The notes: a model not told the origin generated them from the sequence alone. DNA of 64,000 nucleotides from Xanthoparmelia taractica (GCA_033085395.1 JANQBS010000082.1:62001-126000), one strand, 5' to 3'. Counted from the first letter of the stretch, positions 1 to 11,760 are shown. A program made the numbers and translations.

Positions 1-76
1 CCATTTCGACAGTGGCGAACAGCTTACGAGGCCGAGTAGCATATCCAGGGTTAGTGCTGTGACAATTGGATGCAGG

Positions 77-3001
77 ATGGAGAGCTACGCGGCGCGCCTG
101 GCCTCTTTCAACGCAGCACATCCTACCGAAAAAAGAGCCTCAAATGCTAGTATTGGAAAGACTTTGAAGTGGCCACATAAAAATCCGTCACCCCCACAGG
201 TGCGTCTTGGGTCTCAGAAACGATTGATAGCTCAATGCTGACAGGAACTCAGCTTGCGCGCGCGGGTTTCTTCTACCAGCCAACGTCCTCGTTTCCGGAC
301 AATACTAGGTGCTACCTTTGTAAGAGCAGCCTAGACGGCTGGGAATCGGATGACAATGCGGTCGAGGAGCACCTGAAGCATGCACCAGATTGCGGATGGG
401 CGATTATGATCGCTACGGAACTTGAAATTGAACATGGCAGCCAAAGCCAGGAGGATCCGATGTGTGAGAGGATGCTGGAGGCAAGGAGAAAGACATTCGG
501 CTCTAGGTGGCCCCACGAAAACAAGAGAGGTTGGACATGTAAGACGCAGAAGGTACGTCGAAGAGGCTATTACCAGCTGTCGGCGCCGCTCATTGAATAT
601 GCAGATGATTGAGGCTGGATGGTACTACTGCCCCACACTAGAGAGCGATGACTTCGTCAAGTGTTCATACTGTAGTCTGAGCTTGGATGGTTGGGAACCA
701 AAAGATAATCCCTAGTAAGACAGACTATCCACTTTTGATATTGTACTTGTACTCATCTCGAATAGTGATGAGCACCAGCGTCGATCTCCAGACTGCGTAT
801 TCTTTGCTGGTCCATCCACAGCAAAACCCAAAGCCGGAAGTTCAAAGAAACGTGGTTCGAAGGCCTCCCGCATATCTACGCAGTCGAACTTTACCACTGT
901 TTCTGAAGGTGTCTCAGTCGCAGATACCGATGCCCACGGCGATGATAATATCATGCCTGTCGTCGAGCCAGCCAAGACCACGAAGTCGGGAAAAGGGGCG
1001 AAGAAGGGCGCCAAAGCCCGAAAGCCCGCTGCAAAATCAAAGAGACAAGCCAGCAGAGCTGTGGACGACAATACACAGGTCGCAAGTAGCTTTTTAGAGC
1101 CGGAGGATGATGATTTCGAGGTAAAAGTCGAGAATACTCTTACGCAGAGTAAGGCGAACAAGAAAAGAAAGTCCGATGATATGAGTAGAGCAAATAATGT
1201 TTCAAACCCTGCAGAGGCTCACGACCAGGAAGAGGAATCCCAAGATCGACCAAGAAAGCGGCGTGCGACGAGAACCAGAGGAAGTATGGCGCAGACGCGC
1301 AATGCACCGGATCCTCCTCTACAGGACGAGTATGACGTTAACCCACAGCGTACAGATGCTGAGGACATTCCTCCATCAGCGTCACCTCAGGGTCGGAAGA
1401 AAGGGAAGGGCGGTAACAAAAGAGGCTCGTCCAATGTGCGCAAGGCTTCAACTGCTTCGACTGCGTCTAAGGCTCCTCTTCGAGCGACCATGCCTCCCGA
1501 TAAGGAAATCGATGCAGCGTTAGAAGCAGAACTAGACCGCCCCTTGACGGATGACGAGGGCGATATTGGGCTACCTGCCATGACAGAACCCAAGGCCCTC
1601 CGGCGCCTGACAAGGACAAAGCCTGGATCGAAGAAGGCGACCGCATCTGTTGCACAAACACGAAGGACGACTAGAGCAAGTACAGTCACCGTTGACGACG
1701 TGCCGATGCAAGACGTGTGTCCATCTTTGCCGGAACCCGCCGAAGAGACTCAGGTGCCGACTCCCCAGAAGAAGGAACATGCCGCCTTAGTGCTAGACAC
1801 TCCAGAACAACCATCACCACTTGACCATCAAACGGAAGAGAATATACCTGAACGTTTGGAGCAGCAGAACGGATATGACATGAAGACGGAGCAGTCAGAG
1901 AAGTTGGAGGAGGCGATTGCCGCTGTTGATAACCAGATGAACGGAGAAACTCCCGTGATCGAGCCTCAGCAGCCAAGAAGCAGACAAGCATCAGAAGAAT
2001 TGCCAGCACGAAAAGCGCGAGTGTTAGATACCCTACGATCTTTCGAAGCTATGGATGTGGCTTCCGATATCAACAGCTCTACGTTAGGCACGCAAACCGC
2101 GCGAGATGACTCGGGGCATGAGACTGATGCTAGCGCTGTGAAGCAGGCCCGCGCCAAACGTGCTGGTAGGAAAGCTCCTGCGAAAAAGGTGAAAGGCGGT
2201 AAAAAGGTTGCGCCGATGAACCGAAATATCGAAGACATCGTGCAGCCTACTGTGGATGATACATCACCCGAAGAACAAGTCACTCACACCGTTTCGGTCG
2301 ATGATCATAATTCCAGCGTAGAACCCGTCCCTGTGGAAACCAAAGGATCAACGAAGCAACGGAAGCCATCAAGAGCAATAGTGAAGCCGGGAAAAGCCAA
2401 GAAGCCTCTGCCAGAGCCCGAAGCCTTTGCGCGAGAAGAATCAGTAGCTCCGCTGGTGGATCAGCCAAGTGCACTAATGGAGGTCGAAATCGCTCGCCCT
2501 TCAACACAACCACTATCCGCACACTCGACCCCAAGGCCAGCTCCCTCTCGGCAATCATCCGATGCTGAGAATCAACCGCCGTCGTCTTACTTATCCAAAC
2601 CTGGCCCTCCGACCGCTATGCTATCTCCTTCTAAATCACAAACAAGTCGCGTCCCATTGGCAGTCACCACGCCTATCAGTTCTCCCTCAAGAAGCAATAC
2701 TTCGAAGCTACAGACCACTTTTCCCTGGACTGCGATCGAGTTGGAACATATCTTCGAGGGTACGCCAACTGCGGACAAGGAGAACAGCCCTTTTAAATTG
2801 GGAGAAGCAGGCGAGAAAGTCGATAATCTACTCACAAGTCCGGAGAAGAAATTGACTGTCGAGCAATGGATTCAATCTAACGCGCAGCGGGGAGAGGAAA
2901 GGCTGCGTAATGAATGTGAGCGTCTGGTGGGGAAGTTTGAGGATCAGGGGGTGCGGGCGTTAAGAGTGCTGGAGGGCATTGTTTGCGCTCAAAGGCCGTG
3001 A
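77..3001 (+). CDS. bir1: BIR1/survivin-like inhibitor-of-apoptosis-repeat protein
   Basis: Four exons, 77-199, 253-552, 605-714 and 766-3001 (introns of 51-53 bp), give 922 residues. Two BIR zinc domains are visible. The first has ligands C61, C64, H81, C88, and the second has C161, C164, H181, C188; both keep the DGWE motif and the C-x16-H-x6-C spacing. A long Lys/Ser/Pro-rich, low-complexity middle follows. The last ~90 residues (FPWTAIELEHIFEGTP onward) are conserved-looking and end in a helical segment. Two BIRs, a long disordered arm and a C-terminal helix match fungal Bir1/Pbh1, the survivin-like subunit of the chromosomal passenger complex (with Aurora kinase and INCENP) acting at centromeres and the spindle midzone. 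Three introns sit inside the BIR-coding part. The ATG at 77 is chosen because it gives a complete first BIR; coding further left cannot be excluded, as the window begins only 76 bases upstream. Confidence 0.9.
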
Positions 3002-3634
3002 TGATTTATATTTGAGCAGGATAGGTAATGATGTTGGGTGTCTCGCGTGAATATAATGCAAGCTTGGACGAATATGGTCAGTCTCTCAATCGAGGTCTTT
3101 TCTCAAATCAAAGCGCGTTCCCGGTCCTTTTGCATCCCTAGGACTCGCGCGAGTACGAGCACCACAAAGCCGCACCACCTGAACGGTGGAACTGCAGCGA
3201 ACCGATCACCTCAAAATACCACTGCACAATGGCCTCGAAACTGACGAAAACCCACGACTTCCCAGTGAGATCCCTTGGCTCTCCAATATTAAAGCACATT
3301 CGGTCCGCCTTCATATTTTCTGATCAAGGGCGCAGTAACTTTTAAGGTGCCTTTGGCACGGGATGAGACCTCGTACCTCCTCTTCTTCCAAGTGGTTGTG
3401 GCTCGTTGCCACTATTCTTCGTCCAGATAAGATCCTTTCGTAACTCGTTAGCGAAGGTGATGGATTGTAGTGATCAATCCTGGTTGATGCCGCATTGTCG
3501 TAGGATTATCAGGCTCAATTGGCCTCTATCGGTACGGTCAACAAGCAGTTTCATTGCGAGCCCCCGAATCTGAAAATGTTTGATGGTTTCGTTCTGTCCT
3601 AGTGTCCTATGGGCTCGCCTCTGCAGCTTATCGT
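3002..3634. other. convergent intergenic region
   Basis: Space between the convergent BIR1-like and oxidoreductase genes. Short open frames occur but none looks coding. I see no repeat or RNA gene. Confidence 0.5.
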
Positions 3635-4889
3635 TCAAATACCCTCCGTCTCACTAATCCGCAAAACATATTTGACCGCACTGGCCTTGCCCACTTTCAA
3701 GTCCTCAAGCACCTTGCCCACGCTCTTCAGACCCCCTTTGACAACCTCGTGTGGATGCGGCGTCATCCAGCCCTCCCTCAACCCGAGCCCCAGCAGTCGG
3801 TACCATGCGTGCCCGAATTCCTTCGCGCCTACCACCAGTCCTGCTTGTGCCTCCTTGCTGCTACGGTCAATAGAGCGGTGTATAGCGCCTACGTTTGTCT
3901 GTGTCAACTTCAAAGTGTCCGGGAGGCCTTTTCCTTGCCAGTCGAAAAGTATAAAAGTTATGCTTCCAGTTGGGCTAAGCGCGGCAGCGATGTTCGACCA
4001 ACTGTTGGACGCCGTCGTCGCATCAAAGGCATACTCGACTTTGTCACAGCCGGCTTGCGTAACAGCTTCGCGGATCCCTGTTATCACCGCTTGGTCGCCG
4101 TTGCGATAGTCTACGATGGTATCCCCTTGTTTGCGGTCGATCAGACTTTCCACGAACGGAGCGCCGGCACCGGCAACAGCGATGATTGGATGAATGTTGG
4201 AAACTTTCGCCAACTTGATGGCAAAGGCGCCAACGGCGGAAGCACCCCCATAAACGATCAGAGGCGTGCGGATGTCCGTGGGGTTCCACGGAAACGGCAG
4301 ACGCAGGTTGTAGTACATGCCTAGAGCGGAGGTCATAAACGCAAGGGGGAGGGTTGCCGCTTCTGGGTACGAGAAGAGTCTGGTCAGATAGAGTGGCCAA
4401 GTGAAGGACTGGGCTGTAAGACTGAAGGTTGAGGGGATGTAATGGAAAGCGTTAGATAGAACACACCTTCGAAGCTGGTCTTGTCGGGTATGTGAAAGGT
4501 CGTGTGGTCCCATGCAACAGCGTACTCTGCATAGCTGCCGCCAGATGCACCCATTTCGTGAAATGCCGCAACTCGGTCTCCTGGCTTGAACTCTGTGACA
4601 CCTGAACCGATAGCATGGACAATGCCTGCAATGTCGTCGCCTTGATTTATAGATGCTGAAGTGAATTCTGGCATCTGTAGACTCCTGTCAACGTCCATCC
4701 ACCTCATAGAGATTCGATCGAGTAAACCACCTTCCAGTCTTTCGGGTTGGTGCCTGAAACGACCACTTTGATGACCACTTGCAAGGCATCTGGGCTAGGA
4801 ATGGCAGACTCTATAAGTTCCGCACGGGTCCCTGGGTGTATAATGACTTCCTTCATGATTTCGAATACGTGAAATGCGAACTCATTCAC
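3635..4889 (-). CDS. zinc-independent MDR oxidoreductase (quinone/enoyl reductase type)
   Basis: Exons on the minus strand are 4889-4731, 4674-4467 and 4362-3635, giving 364 residues. Splicing restores two family hallmarks across the junctions: NPKDWK|MPEF and DKTSFE|EAATLPLAF. The order is a GroES-like N-terminal half (SGTNPKDWK, GDDIAGIVHAIGSGV, GDRVAAF) and then a Rossmann half with YGGASAVGAFAIKLAK as the nucleotide-binding turn. The catalytic-zinc residues of classical alcohol dehydrogenases are absent, so this is the quinone reductase/zeta-crystallin or trans-enoyl-reductase branch (LovC-like), an NADPH-dependent reductase of an activated double bond. The substrate cannot be told from sequence. 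It stands alone, with no polyketide synthase near. The second intron (104 bp) is long for this genome; its acceptor was chosen by family continuity. A start at 4856 (MKEVIIHPG) is also possible. Confidence 0.82.
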
Positions 4890-5087
4890 ACTAAACAGCG
4901 TTCTCTAAAGCAATTAGTGAGGGGTCCAGTCTTTAGCCCAGAATTGCGATGCTTTTGAACCTCAGCCAATGTAATGTTTGGCGCATATAGTAACACCCCT
5001 TAGTGTAACCAGCTATGCACAAGGGAAACCTTATATTTTCGATCTCGTTATACTAGAATCCAAGAGTTAGAGTCTCTTGCACATCTG

Positions 5088-5932
5088 TCACACGGAGCCC
5101 ATAGCCATACTGTATCCTCCAACTATCTCGAACACTTCTTCACGGGGTTCAATAAATTTTGGGGCCCATTGATTCCGCCAGCTACTGGTGTACAAGGCTG
5201 TATAGGCCACCTTGCAGTATTCCCAATAGTCAGGATACCAGCCTCCATAGGCCCAATCGATAATCGCAAAGACCTAGGGTGAGCCGGTCGGAGTGATGAG
5301 GATATTTTATCGATGGAGATCACCATGAGTGAACGTAATGGCCGCATCATCCGACAAGTAAGAACGATAGGGGTCCTGAATTCGTTCGGACTCAGGCCGC
5401 CAAAATTGTGGTAATTGCGAAAAGTAGTCGTTGAATTGGCTTACGCTGGTAAAGGGGCCTGCTCGAGGCCTATCCTCGAAAACGTAATCTTGCAGGGCGC
5501 CACGATTAATAGAACCTACAAACGATCGAGGAGTCTCTAGTAATGGAGAATATAAAGGATCACATACCAATAAATACGTCTTCCGGGTCCTGCTCCAGCC
5601 GTCGAAAAAACTTTATGATCTTTCGTAGCTGGTCGTAAACCGATGATCTATCGTGATCACTGAGGAGTGTCCCACCTTTCGTTCAGCGTAACTCCTCGTA
5701 TAAGCTCCATGTATATGAATACTTCAGATCCATCAACACACCATCCATAGACCTCAGGTACAGGAACGTCGTGAAGAAGCACCCTTCTGATGGCCCAGGT
5801 ACACAAAGCTTCTTCAACTGTCACATGCAGCCCGAACTTAACGATGAGTCCTAGGTCCTCGAACTTCACAAGGTCTTGTTTGGATCCCGGTCTTGCGGAG
5901 AGAGCTCTCACTTCTTGGGGGGTCGGTAGACT
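5088..5932 (-). pseudogene. APH/choline-kinase-family phosphotransferase, broken
   Basis: On the minus strand the frame reads SLPTPQEVRALSARPG, then KFEDLGLIVKFG, VPVPEVYGW, YMELIRGVTLNERWD, HGDLHR and IIDWAYGGWYPDYWE. These are the glycine-rich, Brenner (HGDxxxxN) and IDW motifs of fungal aminoglycoside-phosphotransferase-like kinases. One canonical intron (5567-5516, GTATGT...TAG) is intact. The frame is broken three times: a one-base excess near 5662-5669 (RWDT then LSDHDRSS in another frame), TAA at 5309-5307 directly after HGDLHR, and TAG at 5276-5274 before VFAIIDW. Both stops are explained by C-to-T change of CAA/CAG. The 5' exon and start codon were not found; 5932 is only where homology becomes clear. 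The substrate of this family in fungi is mostly unknown. Confidence 0.78.
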
Positions 5933-6939
5933 ATTTTTGTGGATGATGGCTCTGGAAGAAGGAAGAATCGAGGAAATCGGATTCCAGCTTTGTGGCGCTG
6001 GAGAGCCGTGATAAAGATATTCGAGGTCGTTGCAACGTCATTCGTTCGAAAATTCGTTGAGTGGACGGCAAAAAACACTACAGAAAGGCAATTGTGACAA
6101 TGAAAAAATGGACACATGGACAAGGTGTCTACGGATGACCACCCAGCGGAACTAAATGTTGTTATAAGAAATCTCACGGATGCATAGTTCGTTAAGCTTC
6201 GGTCCAGAGCGTCAATCTCACTGCTGAATCTTCCTCGCCTAATGGTTATAATCATCCGCTCAAAATGAAGCTGCTTTTCCTCCAGTCTGGCATAGGCTGA
6301 AGGAGCGCGGAATCGACTGTATGGTAGGGCAAGGAACACACTTACCCACTAGACACTACTATAAAACTGAACGTTAACGGTCAGAGAGCCGGGAGATGAG
6401 GGGGGATGGGTGGTGTGACTGATGAGAAAATGTTAAAGGGAGAGAAGGGGACGGCCTTCCCTCACCGAAATTCAGGGAAAGATTCATCAACTTATTCACA
6501 ACGCTTACAAACTGTTGCTATCAAATCCTCGTGTTATTATTGCTATCTAACAAGTTGTTTACGATCTCGTGAGTCTCGTTGTTACACAAGATCGCTTGCC
6601 TTTAAAAATAGGGTTCTTTTTTTTTCTTTTTTTACCGAGGGACCAACTACGAGGCAACATTTATGATGAATATGGTACCAGGTTATGGGACAAAGGATTC
6701 TTCCGGCAAGGCTTTGACATGAATACAGGCTGGGGAGTGATAAGACAATCAAGAAAGTATTCCATTGTGACTAAGCTCGAAAGGGTTGTTTACCGTCGAA
6801 ATCTTTGTCTCTTTTCTCAAAGAAAGCAACGACATTGTCTCATTGTCAGCTCTACTTGAACAAGTCCTTTCAACAAAATTCTCCTTCATGTTCCCCTTCT
6901 TGAGACTTTTCCAGCAATTCTTCCTGTGACCCACTCCTT
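5933..6939. other. intergenic region
   Basis: About 1 kb between the broken phosphotransferase and the next gene. It may hold the missing 5' exon of the former (minus-strand frames are partly open up to about 6040). A T-rich run lies at 6618-6642. Nothing else recognised. Confidence 0.4.
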
Positions 6940-8154
6940 ATGGGAGAGACAGCCATGGCCACGGCGAACGATTTGCAGTGTTCTGGAATCATATGTATGC
7001 TACTCCTACCTCAACTCGTGCAGATTTGGCTACCAGATTATAGTCCAGCTCATCAGGAGAATCGTCCGAGTCTCCTGAGCGCGCAGGCGCCAAGACTGCG
7101 AGTTCCGCCGTTAATATCGTTCCTTGAAGGCTTATCCGATGTCTTCGCACCAGATGGACTCCCAGGCAAAAGATTGCCTTGCGGGCATGTCGTTAGTCAA
7201 CGTCCGATCCTCGCATGCTGTAACCTTCTTGGGGATGCGATCTGGACACCAGCGCCACACTGCTTTGGCTGTGCGCAGCCGCATTGCCAAGATACATGGG
7301 AGTTCCCCAGAATCCCAGATCCTAGGGTTGTGGATGGGCTGGAGGCGAGGCTGGATCTGATTGAGTGGTCGTGGAAAAAAACAAAGCCGACGAGGCCAGA
7401 GATGGATGTGGTGAGTCTACTTCGAAGCATCTTATCCAGAATAGGACATCTGAGTCGGGAAGCGGAGACAGAGACTGACGCTGAGGTCTTGCGGCATCAG
7501 CCGAGCGAATCCGCGCTACTGCAAACGCTCATCCACATGGAAACGGAAGCCTATGGCTTAATGGCGGAAAAGGGGGAAGGGAGCGCACAGATCGCCGAAC
7601 GGGGCACCCAACCATACTGTAGTTACCGAGTCATTGCGCAAGCAAATGATTATTCACGACTTCGATATCCCATTTTGTCGCCGGGCCAGGAATGCGAATG
7701 CGTTACGCTACACGAGTACCAACGAGAGGCCAGGAGCTGGGCTCTCACGCCCGCGGAGACGACCGACATCGACCATCACAATGAATCGAGGGGTAAGGAA
7801 CCCAAGAAGTGCACGAAAACGGTGTGCTTCGTCGCTCCAGTCGTGACGGAGGTGCGGTATTTCGAGCCGTGGTGGTGTGACGAGTATCGGGACAGCGATA
7901 GGTATTGGTCAACGGGTCCGCATAGGCAATCGGTTGACTTTTCCACCGCGGCGGACGATGAGTGGGAAATTGAGATTCTCGAGAACCCGGAGGGCTTGGC
8001 GGCGAGGATATCGAGGGGGGCGGAGGATGAGGAAAGTGATTGCAGTATGGTTATCGACGACGCTAAGGACAACGACGACGAGATTGAAGATGAGATGGTG
8101 AAGGCTGATGAATCGTGGGATGAGGAGGTTATTGACTTTATGGCAGTCTTTTGA
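6940..8154 (+). CDS. unrecognised protein with Cys/His cluster and acidic tail
   Basis: A single uninterrupted frame of 404 codons from ATG 6940; ATG 6955 is an alternative. I do not recognise the family. The N-terminal third has a Cys/His group (LPCGHVV, then ILACC about ten residues later and HCFGCAQPHC about 18 further on) that could bind zinc as in a RING-like fold, but the spacing fits no canonical RING. The middle is helical-looking (DVVSLLRSILSRIGHLSREAE). The last ~60 residues are strongly acidic (DDAKDNDDEIEDEM). There is no signal peptide or membrane segment. Length without a stop and ordinary codon use support a real gene; the function is open. Confidence 0.6.
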   Translation: MGETAMATANDLQCSGIICMLLLPQLVQIWLPDYSPAHQENRPSLLSAQAPRLRVPPLISFLEGLSDVFAPDGLPGKRLPCGHVVSQRPILACCNLLGDAIWTPAPHCFGCAQPHCQDTWEFPRIPDPRVVDGLEARLDLIEWSWKKTKPTRPEMDVVSLLRSILSRIGHLSREAETETDAEVLRHQPSESALLQTLIHMETEAYGLMAEKGEGSAQIAERGTQPYCSYRVIAQANDYSRLRYPILSPGQECECVTLHEYQREARSWALTPAETTDIDHHNESRGKEPKKCTKTVCFVAPVVTEVRYFEPWWCDEYRDSDRYWSTGPHRQSVDFSTAADDEWEIEILENPEGLAARISRGAEDEESDCSMVIDDAKDNDDEIEDEMVKADESWDEEVIDFMAVF

Positions 8155-8256
8155 GAGCTGGGGGATGATTGCTTTTGAGTCCCTGTGCGTTATCGAGAGT
8201 TGCTGAGGTGAATAAACCAGCACTGTAGATGGAGTAATAAGATATGACAATGCAGC

Positions 8257-8763
8257 TCAATCCATCTCATAGAAGTACCACTTCACCGCAAAGCACACAT
8301 TGACAATCAAACTCATAACCAATAGACCAATTACCCACATCGCCAATGACACCTCCCATACCCTCCACCCTCCCCTCACCCCCCTCACCCCACCACAAGT
8401 CCCCCCAACCACAACCTCGCAGCCCCCCACCCCACCCCCACACTCCCCATGCCTACGCCTCCTCTCCATGATCCGCCTCACCTGCCCGCCGCCGCTATTG
8501 CAGAACGCAGAGTCAGTTTTCATGACGCACTTCTTCATGCGCGGCCCTTCCAGACGGCGCGCTTGGCGCTCGAGCAGCCAAGACACTTTGAGGCGGACGG
8601 AGGTGTCGATGAAGTTGTAGAAGTGGGGGTGGGTGTGTTTGAGGGCGAGGGCGTCCGGGTAGGGGAGGTGGGGGGTTATGAGGTTGTGGAGTTCGGGGGC
8701 GAGGGTGAGGAGGGAGGCGCGTTTGGGGGAGGCGGGGTTGGGGGTAAAGGTGGAGGTGGACAT
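8257..8763 (-). CDS. small F-box-like protein with C-terminal membrane helix
   Basis: Single exon, 168 residues from the ATG at 8763; the frame is open to an ATG at 8826 (189 residues), but that extension is Pro/Ser-rich leader-like sequence. Residues ~17-50 (LLTLAPELHNLITPHLPYPDALALKHTHPHFYNFI) have the F-box pattern of LP-x-E followed by the D-x-L-A-L-x-x-T-x-x-x-F helix. A basic linker and a glycine-rich stretch follow. The C-terminus has one hydrophobic segment (MWVIGLLVMSLIVNVCFAV), suggesting a tail-anchored membrane protein. The base composition of the middle is extreme (C-runs on the plus strand at 8370-8450). Such short F-box/TM proteins are common unknowns in Pezizomycotina; a Skp1 link is inference. 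Confidence 0.6.
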   Translation of the reverse strand: MSTSTFTPNPASPKRASLLTLAPELHNLITPHLPYPDALALKHTHPHFYNFIDTSVRLKVSWLLERQARRLEGPRMKKCVMKTDSAFCNSGGGQVRRIMERRRRHGECGGGVGGCEVVVGGTCGGVRGVRGGWRVWEVSLAMWVIGLLVMSLIVNVCFAVKWYFYEMD

Positions 8764-9981
8764 TTTTGGGGGTGATGGAATGGGTGATGGTGAGGATGCT
8801 GGAGGGGAATGAAGGAGAAATGTCAAGACAAAATCTTGTTTTCTTTTCTTTGGACATAGATATATATGCGCTCTTGCTGCTGCCTACCTTATACAACTGT
8901 AGCGCTTAAACGGAAAGGACACGTTGACGCAAGACTCACCAGGCAACAGTCAAAACAACAATGAAACTCATATTTGACTACTGCAAAAGAGAATAGACAT
9001 GCGATGGAGTTGTCCAAGTCCATAAAGCTAGGCATTTTAATGCGAGTGATTCGTGCCAAGACCGAGGTCGGCCTTGGCAAATGCGTTTATGAGGGTTAAG
9101 CGAGAATGCTACGAAATATAATAGGGTTTCAGGCGCTAAGGATGACGCTAGGGATAATGTTGTTCAACCAAGTCAAGAAGCGACCCTTCGACACATGCAG
9201 GATCAAAAGCCGATTCATCCGAGGTATAGTGCCCTCATAATTGGGTAAGTCGGACGAGATAGATATTTCACTTTCTCCAAATGAAAAGACAGGCATGAAT
9301 GGAAAGACAGTCAAAGTTTCCAGTTCTCAACCCCATGGCCATTCTTTAAGCAGTTTGCCTAGAATTAGGTCCGTTGATAAAATGCGAACCACTTTTGACG
9401 GGTGCAAGTATCCCTAAGACTTATGAAATGAACCCGGACACCTCGAGGTCTCCGGATGGCGCTTTGCCATTGACCCAAAATCTATTGTGATTATTTTATC
9501 AAATCCTCATTTGTGATTTGCGGTAGGTTTACCTGTGTTCAGGCCAGTAAGAGACCCAGATATGCCCATGAGTAAAGAGTTGCCTCTAGGGTTGGTGCCA
9601 GCAGAGTTGGCAGGTGCAACGGTGCATCCTTGGAATTGCGGTAGATCGAATTGAAAGTGGAACTGTTCAATGTTCTTTCCCTGCCAGCTCGGTCACAGAA
9701 AGCGCACTCTTCCAGAAACATAATCAGCTTTTGACTGCGGAGTCAGAGGTCTCCATTACTCCAAACGCTACTCTGACACACTGGGCATTCGCCGCTTGAG
9801 AACCGCTGAGAGCTTTCTCCCTCTGTCTCTGGAAGGCGTGCGCAATCACATGAAACTTTCTGAGGCTTGCTAGAAGACGTTGGACCTGTGGACATCCGTC
9901 CTGTCGGTACTTTTAGGCGATCCAAATTCCCACCATCACCTCCTTGATTCAGAGAATAACTCTCCATTCTAGTGACACATC
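8764..9981. other. intergenic region
   Basis: About 1.2 kb without a convincing gene. A minus-strand frame at 9967-9743 has a CDC...CPVC pattern but is short and has no supporting exon. A plus-strand ATG at 9982 leads in frame to a TAG at 10027 and then into the next gene. Confidence 0.4.
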
Positions 9982-10143
9982 ATGAACCCGCTTGCGGAAA
10001 TCTGGGATTGCTCTGGCAGGCGCTATTAGTTGCTCTATCAAGGCAGTACAGAAGATGTCATTACAGAGTTGAAGGCTTGGGTTAAGCGTCGGCGGGTCTA
10101 TAATGACTTCTTTCTTGAAGAATCCTGGGTTGCTTTGCGCGCC

Positions 10144-11118
10144 ATGGACTCCCTTCAACAATTCGCTGACCGGCCTGGAGGGTTTCAACAAGGACAAGCT
10201 CCCGGGATGATGGATCAGGTTGCTGCCATTGCAGCTTCACAGATGAATAACCTCAATCGCACCCAGGTAAGCTACTTACTGATGGTTTGATGGTCTGACC
10301 ACTAATGTCTACCTCAGAGTCTTCAGAAAGAAAAGGATAGGGAGAATCTTCTAGCCAATTTCTTGCTTACTTCCATCCGACACCGAGGTGTCCGCTGGCC
10401 ACCAATGCCTTGTACTAAGAGGTGTCAAGTTGATGCCGACGTGTGTGGTCTTTTGGGGACTGTGGATCAAAGCTTCAATTCTGAGATGGAGCTAGAGATC
10501 TTGGAGGATAGGAAAAGAATTACCAAATGGCGGAATGAAAGGTTCAGAAGAGATATTGCACGTCCTCAAGATATTACTAAAAATCCTACGCCTGGAGTGA
10601 ACACTCACACTATCGGGCCGGTTGCAACTCGTTCCAGGCAAGCAATTGCCAATGACCCTACAATATCTGCGACGCGAGCTCTCAAGGATACTGCGGACGA
10701 TATTCTAGATCCAAGTCTTCTCCGTAACCTTGAAAATACAACCGTCTACATTGCAGACATGCTTGGTAACATAAAAGTGGCTGGGGATGAAAATAAACCT
10801 ACCACGGAAGATTCTAGTTCATCTGTTGCCGCCGACACGCCCTTCAATATAGATAATGCTGCGGCTACTTCGTTCAACACCTCTGACAATACAAAGAAAG
10901 ATATAAGTCCTTCATCTGGCACTGTCATGGAAAATGGTGCTAAGGATCAGTCCCTACCTGGAGTGAAAGGCCCAGACGACGCCAGCAAGATGTCAAAGGC
11001 CAAGAAGAAGAGAGAGGCCAGGAAGCGGGCCAAGGCTCGAGCGAAGGAGGCCGCAGATGCAGAAGATCCGGCTGGCAATCATGACGATGAAGGTGGAAGT
11101 ACTAGGCCTTGTGGTTAG
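10144..11118 (+). CDS. unrecognised protein with Lys/Arg/Ala-rich tail
   Basis: Two exons, 10144-10266 and 10318-11118, joined by a canonical 51-bp intron (GTAAGC...CTCAG, phase 0), give 307 residues. The frame is also open upstream to 10030 and meets TAG at 10027-10029; an ATG at 9982 lies in the same frame behind that TAG, so the real start may be 9982 with a CAG-to-TAG change. The domain is not recognised. The middle has a charged helical stretch (EMELEILEDRKRITKWRNERF), then Ser/Thr/Asn-rich sequence, and the end is a basic helix (SKAKKKREARKRAKARAKEA) followed by acidic residues, resembling a nuclear or nucleic-acid-binding tail. No neighbour points to a function. Confidence 0.5.
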
Positions 11119-11621
11119 TTGAGAGCTTACCGCGTCGGCGAGTGATAGAATACATCGTCCAGCAGCACCATTATTTCGAGTGCAGAGGTGCTACATAGAT
11201 AGTGTAGCGAGGTATATCTTAGGGCATGCAAAGTCTCCAACAGAACCATGAGACAGCTAAAAGTGGGTAGTCTACAGAGTTCACGTACCCTGATAAAAGG
11301 TATGGTGGCTATTATAATCATCAATGGTACTCCAAAGCATGGGTTTTGACAGTAATCACACTCCTTTAACCTTGTTTCAGACCTCAGACCTTTCTTTAGT
11401 ATAAGAATAGAAGTATTTTTTAAATATAAGTATCAAAAATCTGAACACCGAGTCTGGCCTAATTTCGCCGAGCCAGAGTGCTTTCCCTTTGCATTTGGTT
11501 TTCGTCACATCAAATCCTTCGGAATTGATAAGTAGCTTAGAGTGTCTTCTACTATTCCCTCGAGTTTGAGTCAGTATGTCAGGATCCGAAGGCACCAAGT
11601 TGGTTGAAATTGCCTCAGTCA
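11119..11621. other. intergenic region
   Basis: About 500 bp of A/T-rich sequence with no coding signal, ending at the hairpin element at 11622. Confidence 0.4.
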
Positions 11622-11760
11622 CTCAGACGTGTCTTGGCCAGCTAACCCTTTCGGGGGTTAATCCGAGGATTGTCCAACAGCTGGGTGTCGTAGCCTTCGT
11701 GTGGACAATCCTCGGATCAGCTAGCCCCCGAAAGGGTTAGCTGGCTAAGACACGTCTGAG
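11622..11760. repeat. 139-bp hairpin (near-perfect inverted repeat), MITE-like
   Basis: The left arm begins CTCAGACGTGTCTTGGCCAG at 11622 and the right arm ends with its near-exact reverse complement at 11760 (CTGGCTAAGACACGTCTGAG). The arms are about 56 bases each, differing by one substitution and a few extra bases, around a ~25-base loop. This is the shape of a foldback or miniature inverted-repeat element. I could not assign a target-site duplication with certainty. Confidence 0.7.

Noticed and set aside
5263..5320. An intron removing the two stops in the phosphotransferase-like gene
   Set aside because: A GT...AG pair exists but splicing there would delete the catalytic HGDLHR aspartate, so nonsense mutations are the simpler reading.
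8360..8450. C-rich tract as a regulatory or G-quadruplex element
   Set aside because: It is explained by Gly-rich codons of the minus-strand F-box-like gene; no regular G-run spacing beyond coding bias.
9743..9967. Minus-strand frame with CDC...CPVC resembling half a RING
   Set aside because: Only 74 codons, no continuation by splicing, and no partner cysteines.
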